Source: an uncultured Chloroflexota bacterium (lineage in GTDB: Bacteria > Chloroflexota > Anaerolineae > Aggregatilineales > Phototrophicaceae). Taken from it: DNA of 39,248 bases. The notes beneath the pieces were generated by a model that was given only the letters and a program-made list of their open reading frames with translations, was not told the origin of the DNA and ran no database searches. Positions 24,445 to 32,918 of the stretch are shown here, piece after piece (the first letter of the stretch is position 1; each line of letters opens with the position of its first letter). Location of the stretch: NCBI GenBank assembly GCA_937974245.1, contig CALJKV010000084.1, forward strand, positions 1-39,248. Direction: 5' to 3'. The translations under genes were made by a program, and so were the position numbers.

Positions 24445-25176
24445 CTACCAGCTCAGGTCGGCAATCGTAGCGTGGTGATTTTCCGGTACGCCATCGCTGA
24501 CGATATGCCCACTGCTGAGTTCGATCACCCGGTCAGCGACGCGGGCAATCTCCCGGTTGTGCGTCACGATGAGGACGGTTTTCCCGTTGTGAGACTGTTC
24601 ATGCAGGAGTTCGAGAATCTGAATCCCGGTCTTGAAGTCGAGTTCGCCGGTTGGCTCATCCGCCAGGAGGATGGGATTGCCGGTTGCCAGGGCGCGGGCG
24701 ATGGCGACGCGCTGCTGTTCGCCGCCGGAAAGCTGGTGCGGGAAGTGATGCAGGCGGCTTTCCAGCCCGACCTGGCGCAGCACGCCCTGCGCAGTCGCGC
24801 CGTTGGCCTTACGTTCCGCCGATTCCATCCCGAACTGCACGTTTTCCATCGCGGTGAGGCCGGGGAACAGATTGAACGACTGGAAAATGAAACTGACCAT
24901 TTCACGCCGATAGCGAAAACGTTCCGGGCGGGTCATCTGTGTGATGCGCTGCCCGCCAATGCAGATATAGCCGGAAGTGGCGGTATCGAGCGCACCGATC
25001 AGGTTCAAGAGTGTGGTTTTGCCGCTGCCAGAGGGGCCAAGTACAACCAGAAATTCACCGGGGGTCACATGGAGCGAGATGCTGTCCAGGGCAGCGACGC
25101 ACACCTCGCCCATCTGATACTTTTTGGAAATCTGCTCTAACTCAATGATGCTGGTGATCCATTTGTCGTTTCCCAT
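24445..25176 (-). CDS. MacB/LolD-type ABC transporter ATPase
   Basis: A 243-residue ATPase with Walker A GPSGSGKTT, Q-loop FIFQSFNLF, signature LSGGEQQRVAIARAL, Walker B ILLADEPTGELD and the H-loop VTHNRE. The sequence after Walker A and the TGELD D-loop are typical of the MacB/LolD/FtsE branch that partners FtsX-like permeases. The start lies inside the 3' end of the TrmB-like gene (35-nt overlap), suggesting coupled expression under that regulator. The permease follows 10 nt later. Confidence 0.93.
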   Translation of the reverse strand: MGNDKWITSIIELEQISKKYQMGEVCVAALDSISLHVTPGEFLVVLGPSGSGKTTLLNLIGALDTATSGYICIGGQRITQMTRPERFRYRREMVSFIFQSFNLFPGLTAMENVQFGMESAERKANGATAQGVLRQVGLESRLHHFPHQLSGGEQQRVAIARALATGNPILLADEPTGELDFKTGIQILELLHEQSHNGKTVLIVTHNREIARVADRVIELSSGHIVSDGVPENHHATIADLSW

Positions 25177-25969
25177 GACGTGTTTCCTTCAAGGCATTGA
25201 GGCTTTCAAAGATTTGGCGATCCTGTGGGTCGAGCCTCTCCAGCATATCCGCGCCCAGCTGGGCATAGATGCGCTGGGTGAAGAACTCCATCCAGACAAA
25301 CTGGCGGCTAATCCCCACCAGGTGGGCGTTACGTGTAATCGTGGCGAGTTCGTGATCCTGACCGGCGATCAGGCTTTCCACCCCATCCGCTACTACCAGG
25401 AGCATCCCGGTCAGGCCGTGAAGTTCACTTTCAAGCGGGGGATGATGGGCGACTTCACCACATGCCAGGGTGCGTTCACCGGTCAGCAGGGTATGGACGA
25501 GGACGCCACGACCACAGGCGGCGCTGATTCCCGCTTCCAGGGCATCCAGATCATCGTCGGCCAGCACCAGGAAAATCTCTTTTTCCGCCTGTCCGATGAT
25601 CTGCGCCGCGTAGGTTTCAATCGAACGGCGGCCACTCAGCGACCACACCCGATCTTCGGTGGGCGCATCATAGAGTTTGACCAGCCCGGTTCGCAGGCTG
25701 TCCATCAACTGCAAATGATCTTCATGGTGGCGTTCGAGCAGCAGTTCCGGCGGCAGGGGGCGGTAGACCGCCGAGCGATCTTCAAGACTTTCGAGGACTG
25801 CGCCCCGGGTGTGCAGCCGACTCAACGCATCATAGACCATTGAGCGTGGCACGCCGGAAGTCTTGCTCAACTGGTAGCCGGTTGCTGGGCTGTCACTCAG
25901 TAGCGCCAGGTAGACTTTCGCCTCGTACTCGGTAAAACCAATCCGGGTTAAATCAGCCAGAAGATCCAC
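25142..25969 (-). CDS. TrmB-family winged-helix transcriptional regulator
   Basis: A 275-residue regulator. The N-terminal winged helix (residues about 5-75) has the TrmB hallmark GFTEYEAKVYLALL, then SKTSGVPRSMVYDALSRL as recognition helix. The middle and end resemble the TrmB effector/PLD-like part (SLSGRRSIETYAAQIIGQAEKEIFLVLADDD), which binds sugars in archaeal members. The GTG start at 25969 has AAGGGGAG upstream. The C-terminus (HGKRQMDHQHH) is His-rich and overlaps the ATPase gene by 35 nt, so its end may be unimportant or bind metal. It heads the minus-strand set that runs to the MMPL remnant and has a palindromic operator just upstream, which suggests self-regulation. Confidence 0.85.
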   Translation of the reverse strand: MDLLADLTRIGFTEYEAKVYLALLSDSPATGYQLSKTSGVPRSMVYDALSRLHTRGAVLESLEDRSAVYRPLPPELLLERHHEDHLQLMDSLRTGLVKLYDAPTEDRVWSLSGRRSIETYAAQIIGQAEKEIFLVLADDDLDALEAGISAACGRGVLVHTLLTGERTLACGEVAHHPPLESELHGLTGMLLVVADGVESLIAGQDHELATITRNAHLVGISRQFVWMEFFTQRIYAQLGADMLERLDPQDRQIFESLNALKETRHGKRQMDHQHH

Positions 25970-25988
25970 TATACTCCCCTTTTTCTCA

Positions 25989-26022
25989 ATAGTAGTTCGT
26001 AAAATAACTACTATACATAGTA
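25989..26022. promoter_or_regulatory. Nested palindromic operator upstream of the TrmB-like gene
   Basis: ATAGTAGTT (25989-25997) and AACTACTAT (26006-26014) form a perfect 9-bp inverted repeat with an 8-nt spacer. The right arm is reused in a second palindrome, TACTAT-ac-ATAGTA (26009-26022). Three ATAGTA half-sites therefore alternate in orientation, 20-53 nt before the GTG start at 25969. The minus-strand TATAGT within the site could be a -10 box, so a bound regulator would block the promoter. TrmB-family members often bind such palindromes; the match of protein to site is inference. Confidence 0.65.
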
Positions 26023-26709
26023 TAAACCACTACGTGCGTTGAGTCAATCTTCTGGCGGCAGAAAGTGCGCAGTTTACCTCAACAGAGTCGCGTATTGTTT
26101 TGGTGGGATGGCAATTGAAATCAGAACAAGGTTGAGAGCGCGAAGATAGAGAAAGAGCGGAGAAGTGCAACTCCGCGAAGTAAACCTTGAGCCACATACA
26201 CTCAGTGACAGCTTAGCAAGAAGTGGTGTAGCTGGTCCACATTCCCCAGGGATTGGGGGGATTAAATCCGGTGATTTCGGGGGTAAAATGGCGCGTTTGC
26301 CAGCCCCAGTTGCCCGTGTATCCATCGCGAAATCGTAGACCTCCAACCCCCTAATGACAACTCACTATTTGTTGAACCGTTGCCAATTCCGGCGCGGCAA
26401 CGTTCTCTTCAAGAAGCTGCACTTCACAACAGCTTCGCTGCCTTTGCACGTGATGGCGGAACACGGGACGGTGAGGGGGATGTTTCTATGATAGATGTGC
26501 CGCGAGTCGCTGTTATCCAGGAGCAGAAATCCGCAAGCTAAGAATTACGATTCGGTGCGGGAAAATCGTGCTATTGCTCTTGACCTTTTTTTGACGGCTC
26601 CATCTGTAATACTGACCCCATTTTGACCATTGTCCCTTCTATACTTGGTCTGAATGCTAATGTAGCGAGACATAGCGTCTCGTCTTGGTGCACGAACGAA
26701 TAGCGACTG
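26023..26709. other. Divergent intergenic region, no supported gene
   Basis: About 690 bp separate the minus-strand TrmB set from the plus-strand kdpE. I see no convincing gene. Two short hairpins lie at 26378-26402 (CGTTGCC/GGCAACG, 11-nt loop) and 26413-26436 (GAAGCTG/CAGCTTC, 10-nt loop). Near kdpE are three TTGAC-containing motifs (about 26579, 26589 and 26623) and a TATACT at about 26640, which may be part of the kdpE promoter, though spacing to a matching -10 box is poor. Confidence 0.4.
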
Positions 26710-27417
26710 ATGACCGGATTAAAGATTCTTGCCCTGGATGATGAAGCCGCCATCCGCAAACTACTGGAACGTGGTTTAGCGGGTTACGGGTATCGCGTGA
26801 TCACCGCCGGCAGCGGTCGGGAAGCCCTGAACATGGCGGCGCAACAGTTACCGCAACTGATTCTTCTGGATGTCAACCTGGAATCGGACCCTGACGGCCT
26901 GGAAGTCTGTCGCCAACTCCGGGAATGGAGCAAAACCCCGATCATCATGCTCAGCGTGCGCGATGAAAAACGCACCAAGTTGGCCGCTCTGGATGCGGGT
27001 GCCGATGACTATCTGACTAAGCCGTTCGATATGGAGGAGTTAGAAGCCCGTATTCGCGCCGTGCTGCGGCGCAGCGCCTATGAGGATTCCCATGCGCCAT
27101 CCAGCGAAATCCATATCCATAACCTGACGATTGACCTCGTGAACCGGCGGGTAAGGTTGGAGGGGGATGAGGTTCATCTGACGCCGAAGGAATACGATCT
27201 GCTCCGGGTGCTCGCCGCGAATCCTGGAAAAGTCCTGACGTTTCGCGCCCTGCTGGAAGCGGTGTGGGGTCCATCTGGCAGCGCCAAGCCCGAACATAAC
27301 GTGCGAGTCAATATCAACACGCTCCGCAAGAAGCTCAAAGATGATCCTGCTACTACCATCAGGCCTCGCTTCATCTTCAACGAGCCTGGTGTTGGATATC
27401 GTTTCACTGATCTTTAG
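26710..27417 (+). CDS. kdpE: OmpR-family response regulator, KdpE-like
   Basis: A 235-residue regulator: receiver domain with D10-D11, phosphorylation site D54 (LLDVNLES) and the Lys in TKPFDMEELEARIRAVLRR; then an OmpR winged helix (LTPKEYDLLRVLAANPGKVLTFRALLEAVWG and HNVRVNINTLRKKLKDDP). The end EPGVGYRF is the usual OmpR/KdpE tail. It sits 5' of the potassium uptake operon, as in several actinobacterial and Chloroflexota kdp loci, while the KdpD sensor lies at the far 3' end and is truncated. Phosphorylation must then come from another kinase or not at all. Confidence 0.87.
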   Translation: MTGLKILALDDEAAIRKLLERGLAGYGYRVITAGSGREALNMAAQQLPQLILLDVNLESDPDGLEVCRQLREWSKTPIIMLSVRDEKRTKLAALDAGADDYLTKPFDMEELEARIRAVLRRSAYEDSHAPSSEIHIHNLTIDLVNRRVRLEGDEVHLTPKEYDLLRVLAANPGKVLTFRALLEAVWGPSGSAKPEHNVRVNINTLRKKLKDDPATTIRPRFIFNEPGVGYRFTDL

Positions 27418-27459
27418 AGCTTGCTGATGTGACATCGGCAAGGTTACTGGAAGGGCAAT

Positions 27460-27963
27460 ATGACTACAAAACTGACGATTATGGTTCAAATTTCGAATCA
27501 TGAATGGACACGGGAAGCGCTCCACTGCGCTTGCCTGCTGGCACGCAACACCTCGGCGAGGATCGTGCTGGTCCAGATGATTCCTGTTCAGCACGCGAGT
27601 TGGCTTGGAACCGGATGGGGTTATCTGAATTTAACGGATCAGGATCAGGCAGATTTCGCCGATTGCAAGGCAATGCTTGAAGACTATGGCGTGGAGTTTA
27701 CTTCGCTGGTGTTTCAATATGTCACACCTACCGAAGCCATTGCTCAGGCTACGGAGCATGTGAATGCCAATGCTGTCTTTGCGAAGATACCGAAAAGCGT
27801 TATCCCTTTGCTGACCGCATTCCAACGATGGTCACTGAATCGACGCTTTATCTCTCAAAATCGGCAGTGGATTCAGTATCCAGCCTATGACCCTGCGGCT
27901 TCAGCAGTTGTCATCGAAACTGCCTTGGAGATCAACGGTCTCGCCACGCACCACATCCGCTGA
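27460..27963 (+). CDS. Universal-stress-protein-like protein
   Basis: A 167-residue protein that begins TTKLTIMVQISNHEWTREALHCACLLA, followed by ARIVLVQMIPV, the beta-alpha-beta start of a UspA fold. The region FAKIPKSVIP and the end are diverged, and the ATP-binding GxxG(x9)GS motif is not seen, so it probably does not bind ATP. GGAAGGG lies 6-12 nt before the ATG. It lies 42 nt after kdpE and before the kdp leader. KdpD proteins contain an internal USP domain; this one is encoded separately, while the kdpD in this locus breaks off just before its USP domain. Confidence 0.65.
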   Translation: MTTKLTIMVQISNHEWTREALHCACLLARNTSARIVLVQMIPVQHASWLGTGWGYLNLTDQDQADFADCKAMLEDYGVEFTSLVFQYVTPTEAIAQATEHVNANAVFAKIPKSVIPLLTAFQRWSLNRRFISQNRQWIQYPAYDPAASAVVIETALEINGLATHHIR

Positions 27964-27992
27964 TTCATGCTCATTTTTACAGATTTTTGACC

Positions 27993-28041
27993 GTTTTACC
28001 GGGCATACTTGCGCACTTTTGACTGGGATGTCTGGTAAAAC
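27993..28041 (+). promoter_or_regulatory. Leader hairpin before the kdp genes
   Basis: GTTTTACCGGGCAT (27993-28006) can pair along all 14 positions with ATGTCTGGTAAAAC (28028-28041), counting two G-U pairs, with a 21-nt loop. The wobble pairs occur only if RNA is the functional form. It lies 30 nt before the first small open frame of the kdp genes. No T-run follows, so it is not a standard terminator. It could control the kdp mRNA, stabilise its 5' end or mark the end of the kdpE-USP transcript. It does not resemble the ydaO c-di-AMP riboswitch as I know it. Confidence 0.55.
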
Positions 28042-28071
28042 TGCCTTGTTCTTAAGTGAGGAGGTTTCTGT

Positions 28072-28152
28072 ATGGACATCGTATACGTCGGTCTGATCAT
28101 CGTGCTCCTGGCTCTTTCCTGGGGCTTCATTGAGCTGTGTGATCGCATCTAG
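28072..28152 (+). CDS. 26-residue membrane microprotein upstream of kdpF
   Basis: The frame reads MDIVYVGLIIVLLALSWGFI plus six residues (ELCDRI) and ends at TAG 28150-28152. GAGGAGG lies 6-12 nt before the ATG, a very strong ribosome site. The peptide is one hydrophobic helix ending in a short charged tail. It precedes kdpF by 9 nt and so is likely cotranslated with the potassium pump. I recall similar small frames near other kdp operons, but this is from memory. It may be an accessory helix of the Kdp complex, like KdpF. Confidence 0.7.
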   Translation: MDIVYVGLIIVLLALSWGFIELCDRI

Positions 28153-28161
28153 GGAGGCAAT

Positions 28162-28254
28162 ATGACCGCGTTTTATGTTGTTGTAGGGATTGTCGCACTG
28201 GCACTGCTGATCTATCTGGTAGTCGCCTTGCTGAAACCGGAGCTCTTCTCATGA
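28162..28254 (+). CDS. kdpF: Potassium-transporting ATPase subunit KdpF
   Basis: A 30-residue single-helix peptide (starting MTAFYVVVGIVALALLIYLV and ending LLKPELFS). Ending in KPE-x-F is typical of KdpF, the lipid-like peptide that stabilises the KdpFABC pump. AGGGAGG lies 5-11 nt upstream of the ATG. The stop overlaps the kdpA start (ATGA, 4 nt), so translation is coupled. Confidence 0.9.
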   Translation: MTAFYVVVGIVALALLIYLVVALLKPELFS

Positions 28255-29993
28255 CTGGGATAGGGATTCTACAACTCGTCATCTACATGGCGGTCTTGAT
28301 CCTACTGGCAAGACCACTTGGCACATACATAGCAAATGTCTACGAAGGCAAATCTGCCGTCAACCGCTTCTTCGGACCCATGGAGCGTATGATTTACCGC
28401 GTCTTCGGGACTCGTGAAGACATCGAGATGAACTGGAAGACCTATGCGCTGGCCTTCATGGTTTTTAACGTGCTGGGGCTACTGGTCGTGTTCGCCCTCC
28501 AGCGTGCGCAAACATCGCTGCCGCTGAATCAGGGCATTCAATTCTTAACCACGACCATGACGCCTGATTCCGCGTTCAATACGGCGACCAGCTTCGCCAC
28601 CAATACCAACTGGCAGGGTTACGGCGGCGAAATGACCATGACCTATTTGACGCAGATGCTGGGCCTGACGGTCCAGAATTTTGTGTCAGCGGCTTGCGGC
28701 ATGGCGGTACTGGTCGCACTGATACGCAGCCTGGCACGCCGGACAGCGCAAACTATCGGGAACTTCTGGGTGGATATAACCCGTTCGACGCTGTATATCC
28801 TGCTGCCGTTGTCAATCCTACTCGCGCTGATTCTCGTGTCGCAGGGCGTCGTGCAGACTTTCAACACCTACACGACGGCTCAGATCGTCGACCCGACTGG
28901 GATCGTCACGGAACAGACAATCGCGGTCGGCCCGGCGGCGTCGCAGATCGCCATCAAGCAGCTCGGCACGAACGGCGGCGGCTTCTTCAACGCCAATTCG
29001 GCGCACCCGTTCGAGAACCCGACGCCGCTCACGAATTTCGTGCAGAGTCTGTCCATCCTGTTGATACCGGCGGCGCTGTGCTACACCTTCGGGAAGATGG
29101 TCGGGGATACGCGCCAGGGCTGGGCGGTGCTGGCCGCGATGACGGTGATTTTCGTGGCGCTGCTGGCGGGTGTCTGTCTGGCGGAACAGGCCGGTAATCC
29201 GGCAATCGAGCGCCTGGGAATCGACCAGACGGCCAGCGCCCTGCAATCTGGCGGGAACATGGAAGGCAAGGAAGTCCGCAACGGGATAGTGTATTCTGCG
29301 CTGTGGGCAGCGGCGACGACGGCGGCCTCTAACGGTTCGGTCAATTCGATGCATGACTCATATACGCCGCTGGGCGGCCTTGTGCCGATGCTGCTGATGC
29401 AGTTTGGCGAGGTCATCTACGGCGGGGTCGGATCCGGCCTGTACGGCATGCTGATTTTCGCCATCATCGCGGTGTTTATTGCCGGGTTGATGGTCGGACG
29501 CACGCCGGAATACCTGGGCAAGAAGATTGAAGCCTACGAGATGAAGATGGCTTCGCTGGTCATCCTGATTCCCCCGGTGGTGGTGCTAGTCGGAACGGCA
29601 GCCGCCATCGTGAGCGCGGGTGGCCTGGCAACGATCTGGAACACCACCCCGGCTGCGCATGGCTTTAGCGAAGTGCTATATGCCTTCTCGTCGGCGGGCA
29701 ATAATAACGGGAGCGCCTTCGCTGGTCTGGGCGCGAATACGCCGTTTTATAACACGGCGCTTGGCTTTGCGATGTTCTTCGCCCGCTACTGGTTAGCGAT
29801 CCCGACACTGGCAATCGCCGGTTCGTTGGTGGGCAAGAAGATCGTACCGACGAGCGAAGGTACGCTGCCGACCCACACAACCCTGTTCATCGCCATGCTG
29901 ATCGGCGTGGTCATCATTATCGGCGCGCTGGCCTTCTTCCCGGCGTTGGCGCTGGGGCCGATTGTCGAACATTTCGCCACAATCGGCGGCTAA
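28251..29993 (+). CDS. kdpA: Potassium-transporting ATPase channel subunit KdpA
   Basis: The 580-residue K+-selective subunit of the KdpFABC pump, of the SKT channel superfamily, with about ten membrane helices. Selectivity-filter regions are visible: TTMTPDSAFNTATSFATNTNWQ, GTNGGGFFNANSAHPFENPT and SSAGNNNGSAFAG. E. coli KdpA has 557 residues, so the length is normal. It starts within the kdpF stop and is followed by kdpB after 14 nt. Confidence 0.97.
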   Translation: MTGIGILQLVIYMAVLILLARPLGTYIANVYEGKSAVNRFFGPMERMIYRVFGTREDIEMNWKTYALAFMVFNVLGLLVVFALQRAQTSLPLNQGIQFLTTTMTPDSAFNTATSFATNTNWQGYGGEMTMTYLTQMLGLTVQNFVSAACGMAVLVALIRSLARRTAQTIGNFWVDITRSTLYILLPLSILLALILVSQGVVQTFNTYTTAQIVDPTGIVTEQTIAVGPAASQIAIKQLGTNGGGFFNANSAHPFENPTPLTNFVQSLSILLIPAALCYTFGKMVGDTRQGWAVLAAMTVIFVALLAGVCLAEQAGNPAIERLGIDQTASALQSGGNMEGKEVRNGIVYSALWAAATTAASNGSVNSMHDSYTPLGGLVPMLLMQFGEVIYGGVGSGLYGMLIFAIIAVFIAGLMVGRTPEYLGKKIEAYEMKMASLVILIPPVVVLVGTAAAIVSAGGLATIWNTTPAAHGFSEVLYAFSSAGNNNGSAFAGLGANTPFYNTALGFAMFFARYWLAIPTLAIAGSLVGKKIVPTSEGTLPTHTTLFIAMLIGVVIIIGALAFFPALALGPIVEHFATIGG

Positions 29994-30007
29994 TGCTGCC
30001 GTAAAGA

Positions 30008-32158
30008 ATGGATAAAAACATGACTCTCGAAACCCGAGCAAAAGCGCGCCCACTGTTCGACCAGTCCATTGTGCAGCGGGCAGTAGTGGATGCCGTTATC
30101 AAGCTGAATCCGCGTGTACAGGTGCGCAATCCTGTTATGTTTATCGTCGAGATTGGGGCGGCGCTGACCACCGTGCTGTTTATTTCAGCCCTGCTCGGCC
30201 AGGGAGAAGCCGCGCAAGCCGCGCTCAATGCTGGTGAAACAGCAGAACGTGCGGCGGACTTGTCGCGCCAGTCGGCTGGTTTTATCTTCGCTATCTCTGT
30301 GTGGCTGTGGTTTACTGTTCTCTTCGCCAACTTCGCTGAAGCAATGGCGGAAGGACGTGGAAAGGCACAGGCCGACTCACTGCGGAAAGCGAGCCGGGAT
30401 GTCATGGCGAAGAAACTCAGCAGTCCAAAACGCGATGCCAAATATACGCTGGTATCGGCCTCATCTCTCCGCAAGGCCGACATGGTGCTGGTCGAACCGA
30501 ATGACATCATCCCTGGCGACGGCGAAGCGATTGACGGCGTCGCGTCGGTGGATGAGAGTGCCATCACCGGGGAAAGCGCCCCGGTCATCCGCGAGAGCGG
30601 CGGCGACCGCAGCGCCGTGACCGGCGGCACACGTGTTCTCTCAGACTGGCTTGTGGTTCGCATCACGGCTAACCCTGGTGAAGCCTTTCTGGATCGCATG
30701 ATTTTGATGGTTGAAGGCGCAAAACGTCAGAAAACACCCAATGAGATAGCCCTCAGCATCCTGCTGTCGGTGTTCACCATCATCTTCCTGCTGGTGACGG
30801 CAACCCTGCTGCCATTCTCGATCTATGCTGTCAACGGCACAGGCCAGGGCACGCCGATTACCGTGACGGTACTGGTAGCGCTGCTCGTCTGCCTGATTCC
30901 AACCACCATTGGCGGGCTGCTTTCGGCCATCGGCATTGCCGGTATGGATCGCATGATCCAGGCCAATGTGATCGCCATGTCCGGGCGGGCGGTAGAAGCG
31001 GCGGGTGACGTAGATGTGCTGCTGCTAGATAAGACCGGCACTATCACGCTGGGCAACCGGCAGGCGACGGATTTTATCCCGGCACAGGGCGTGGCCGTCG
31101 AGCAGTTGGCCGATGCCGCACAGATTGCGTCGCTGGCCGATGAAACGCCGGAAGGCCGTAGCATCGTTGTCCTGGCGAAAGAAAATTTCCAACTGCGGGA
31201 GCGGCGGATTCAGGAGCTTGGCGCGACTTTCATCCCCTTTACTGCCCAGACGCGCATGAGCGGCGTGAATCTGGATAGCCGCCAGATTCGGAAAGGCGCG
31301 GCAGATGCCGTCAAAACCTATATCGAAGAGCAGGGAGGTTACTTCCCGCAGGCGGTGCAGGCAACTGTGGAGAATATTGCACGGCTGGGCGGGACTCCCC
31401 TGGTCGTAGCCGAAAACAGGAATGTCCTGGGTGTCATTCAATTGAAGGACATCGTGAAAGGCGGTATCCGGGAACGCTTTGGTGAACTCCGCAGGATGGG
31501 CATCCGAACGATTATGATTACCGGCGACAACCCGCTGACGGCGGCGGCGATTGCGGCTGAAGCCGGGGTCGATGACTTACTTGCGCAGGCCACGCCGGAA
31601 GCCAAACTCAAACTGATCCGCGAACATCAGGAAGGGGGGCGACTGGTGGCGATGACCGGCGATGGCACAAACGATGCGCCCGCGCTGGCGCAGGCGGATG
31701 TCGCGGTGGCAATGAATACCGGCACACAGGCCGCCAAAGAAGCGGGGAATATGGTTGATCTGGACTCGAATCCGACCAAGCTGATCGAGGTGGTGGAGAT
31801 CGGCAAGCAGCTCCTGATGACGCGCGGCGCGCTGACGACCTTCAGCATTGCCAACGATGTCTCGAAGTATTTCGCTATTATCCCGGCGGCCTTCGCTTCG
31901 ACGTATCCTCAATTAGGAGCGCTGAATATCATGGGGCTGGCGACGCCCAACAGCGCGATTGCTTCAGCCGTCATCTTCAATGCGCTGATCATCATTTTTC
32001 TCATTCCACTGGCGCTGCGCGGCGTGCGCTACCGCCCGATTGGCGCGCCGGCGCTGCTGCGGAATAACCTGTTGGTCTATGGCCTGGGCGGGCTAATCGC
32101 GCCGTTCATCGGCATCAAGCTGATTGACCTGATCCTGGTCGCGTTGGGCCTGACCTAA
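30008..32158 (+). CDS. kdpB: Potassium-transporting ATPase ATP-binding subunit KdpB
   Basis: The 716-residue P1A-type ATPase subunit. TGES lies at residues 187-190, the phosphorylation site is D341 in DKTGT, and GDGTNDAPAL closes the P domain. The membrane motif LIPTTIGGLLSAIGIAGMDR is characteristic of KdpB. It is about 35 residues longer than E. coli KdpB, mostly from a segment at about 64-90 (rich in Ala, Glu and Gly) between the first two helices. An ATG at 30020 could also be the start (four residues shorter). It is followed by kdpC after 29 nt. Confidence 0.97.
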   Translation: MDKNMTLETRAKARPLFDQSIVQRAVVDAVIKLNPRVQVRNPVMFIVEIGAALTTVLFISALLGQGEAAQAALNAGETAERAADLSRQSAGFIFAISVWLWFTVLFANFAEAMAEGRGKAQADSLRKASRDVMAKKLSSPKRDAKYTLVSASSLRKADMVLVEPNDIIPGDGEAIDGVASVDESAITGESAPVIRESGGDRSAVTGGTRVLSDWLVVRITANPGEAFLDRMILMVEGAKRQKTPNEIALSILLSVFTIIFLLVTATLLPFSIYAVNGTGQGTPITVTVLVALLVCLIPTTIGGLLSAIGIAGMDRMIQANVIAMSGRAVEAAGDVDVLLLDKTGTITLGNRQATDFIPAQGVAVEQLADAAQIASLADETPEGRSIVVLAKENFQLRERRIQELGATFIPFTAQTRMSGVNLDSRQIRKGAADAVKTYIEEQGGYFPQAVQATVENIARLGGTPLVVAENRNVLGVIQLKDIVKGGIRERFGELRRMGIRTIMITGDNPLTAAAIAAEAGVDDLLAQATPEAKLKLIREHQEGGRLVAMTGDGTNDAPALAQADVAVAMNTGTQAAKEAGNMVDLDSNPTKLIEVVEIGKQLLMTRGALTTFSIANDVSKYFAIIPAAFASTYPQLGALNIMGLATPNSAIASAVIFNALIIIFLIPLALRGVRYRPIGAPALLRNNLLVYGLGGLIAPFIGIKLIDLILVALGLT

Positions 32159-32187
32159 TCACCGATTCAGATAAGAAAGGAACACGT

Positions 32188-32832
32188 ATGACGACACCAT
32201 CCCGCATTGAGTGGCGGCAGGTGCTTGTGCCTTCCGCCGTCTCGCTGATTTTCTTCACGGTGATTACTGGCTTGCTGTATCCGGCGCTCATCACCGGGAT
32301 TGCCCAGATGGTTTTCCCGCACCAGGCCAACGGCAGTCTGCTGATAGGTGAACAGGGCACAGTGGTCGGCTCAGACCTGATCGGTCAGCAGTTTAGCGAC
32401 CCGGCATATTTCTGGGGGCGGCTATCGGCCACCAGTCCCACGCCCTATAACGCAGCGGCGTCCTCCGGCTCGAACTATGGCCCACTGAATCCGGTACTGA
32501 TCGGGCCGGAGGGCATCATTCAGGGGCGAATCACGGCGCTGCACGCTGCCGATGCTGCCGCCGGAGTAGACACGACACAGCCCATCCCGGTTGATCTGGT
32601 GACGGCTTCTGCCAGTGGACTTGACCCGCACATCAGCCCGGCTGCGGCACAGTATCAGGTCGCGCGGATCGCGGTACTGCGTGATGTGGATACGGTCACA
32701 CTGCAAAAGCTGATTGACCAGTATACCGAAGGGCGCACATTGGGCGTCCTGGGCGAACCGCGTGTCAATGTACTCGGGCTGAACCGGGCGCTGGATGAGC
32801 AGTTCCCGCGCCCTTCCAGCCCGAAGCCGTAG
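32188..32832 (+). CDS. kdpC: Potassium-transporting ATPase subunit KdpC
   Basis: The 214-residue KdpC subunit: one N-terminal membrane helix (LIFFTVITGLLYPALITGIAQ region, residues about 15-37) and an extracytoplasmic domain with GSDLIGQQF, FWGRLSATSPTPYNAAASSG and the end region RVNVLGLNRALDE. KdpC raises the affinity of the pump. AGAAAGGA lies 6-13 nt before the start. A short hairpin lies between its stop and kdpD. Confidence 0.96.
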   Translation: MTTPSRIEWRQVLVPSAVSLIFFTVITGLLYPALITGIAQMVFPHQANGSLLIGEQGTVVGSDLIGQQFSDPAYFWGRLSATSPTPYNAAASSGSNYGPLNPVLIGPEGIIQGRITALHAADAAAGVDTTQPIPVDLVTASASGLDPHISPAAAQYQVARIAVLRDVDTVTLQKLIDQYTEGRTLGVLGEPRVNVLGLNRALDEQFPRPSSPKP

Positions 32833-32838
32833 ACGGGG

Positions 32839-32873
32839 CGGATCAGGATTGCCCTAACGGCTTTCCTGATTCG
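32839..32873 (+). terminator. Hairpin between kdpC and kdpD
   Basis: CGGATCAGGA (32839-32848) pairs with TCCTGATTCG (32864-32873), with one G-U pair and a 15-nt loop. It starts 7 nt after the kdpC stop. There is no T-run, so it may act as a weak attenuator or as an RNA end stabiliser that lowers kdpD expression relative to the pump genes. Confidence 0.4.
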
Positions 32874-32918
32874 GTCTGATAATAGAGATAACGTCTCAAG
32901 TCGACCAGAGGTCTTTAG

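Noticed and set aside
24337..25140. 267-codon open frame antisense to the ABC ATPase
   Set aside because: The other strand encodes a complete ATPase with all motifs; this frame has none.
26074..26346. 90-codon minus-strand frame in the same spacer
   Set aside because: It relies on a TTG start without a good ribosome site, and the translation looks random.
26290..26541. About 80 codons open on the plus strand in the kdpE upstream spacer
   Set aside because: No start codon with a ribosome site near its beginning and no family resemblance; length is within chance for this GC content.
27964..28071. ydaO-type c-di-AMP riboswitch before the kdp genes
   Set aside because: The spacer is only 108 nt and shows one simple long hairpin, not the two-pseudo-repeat ydaO fold.
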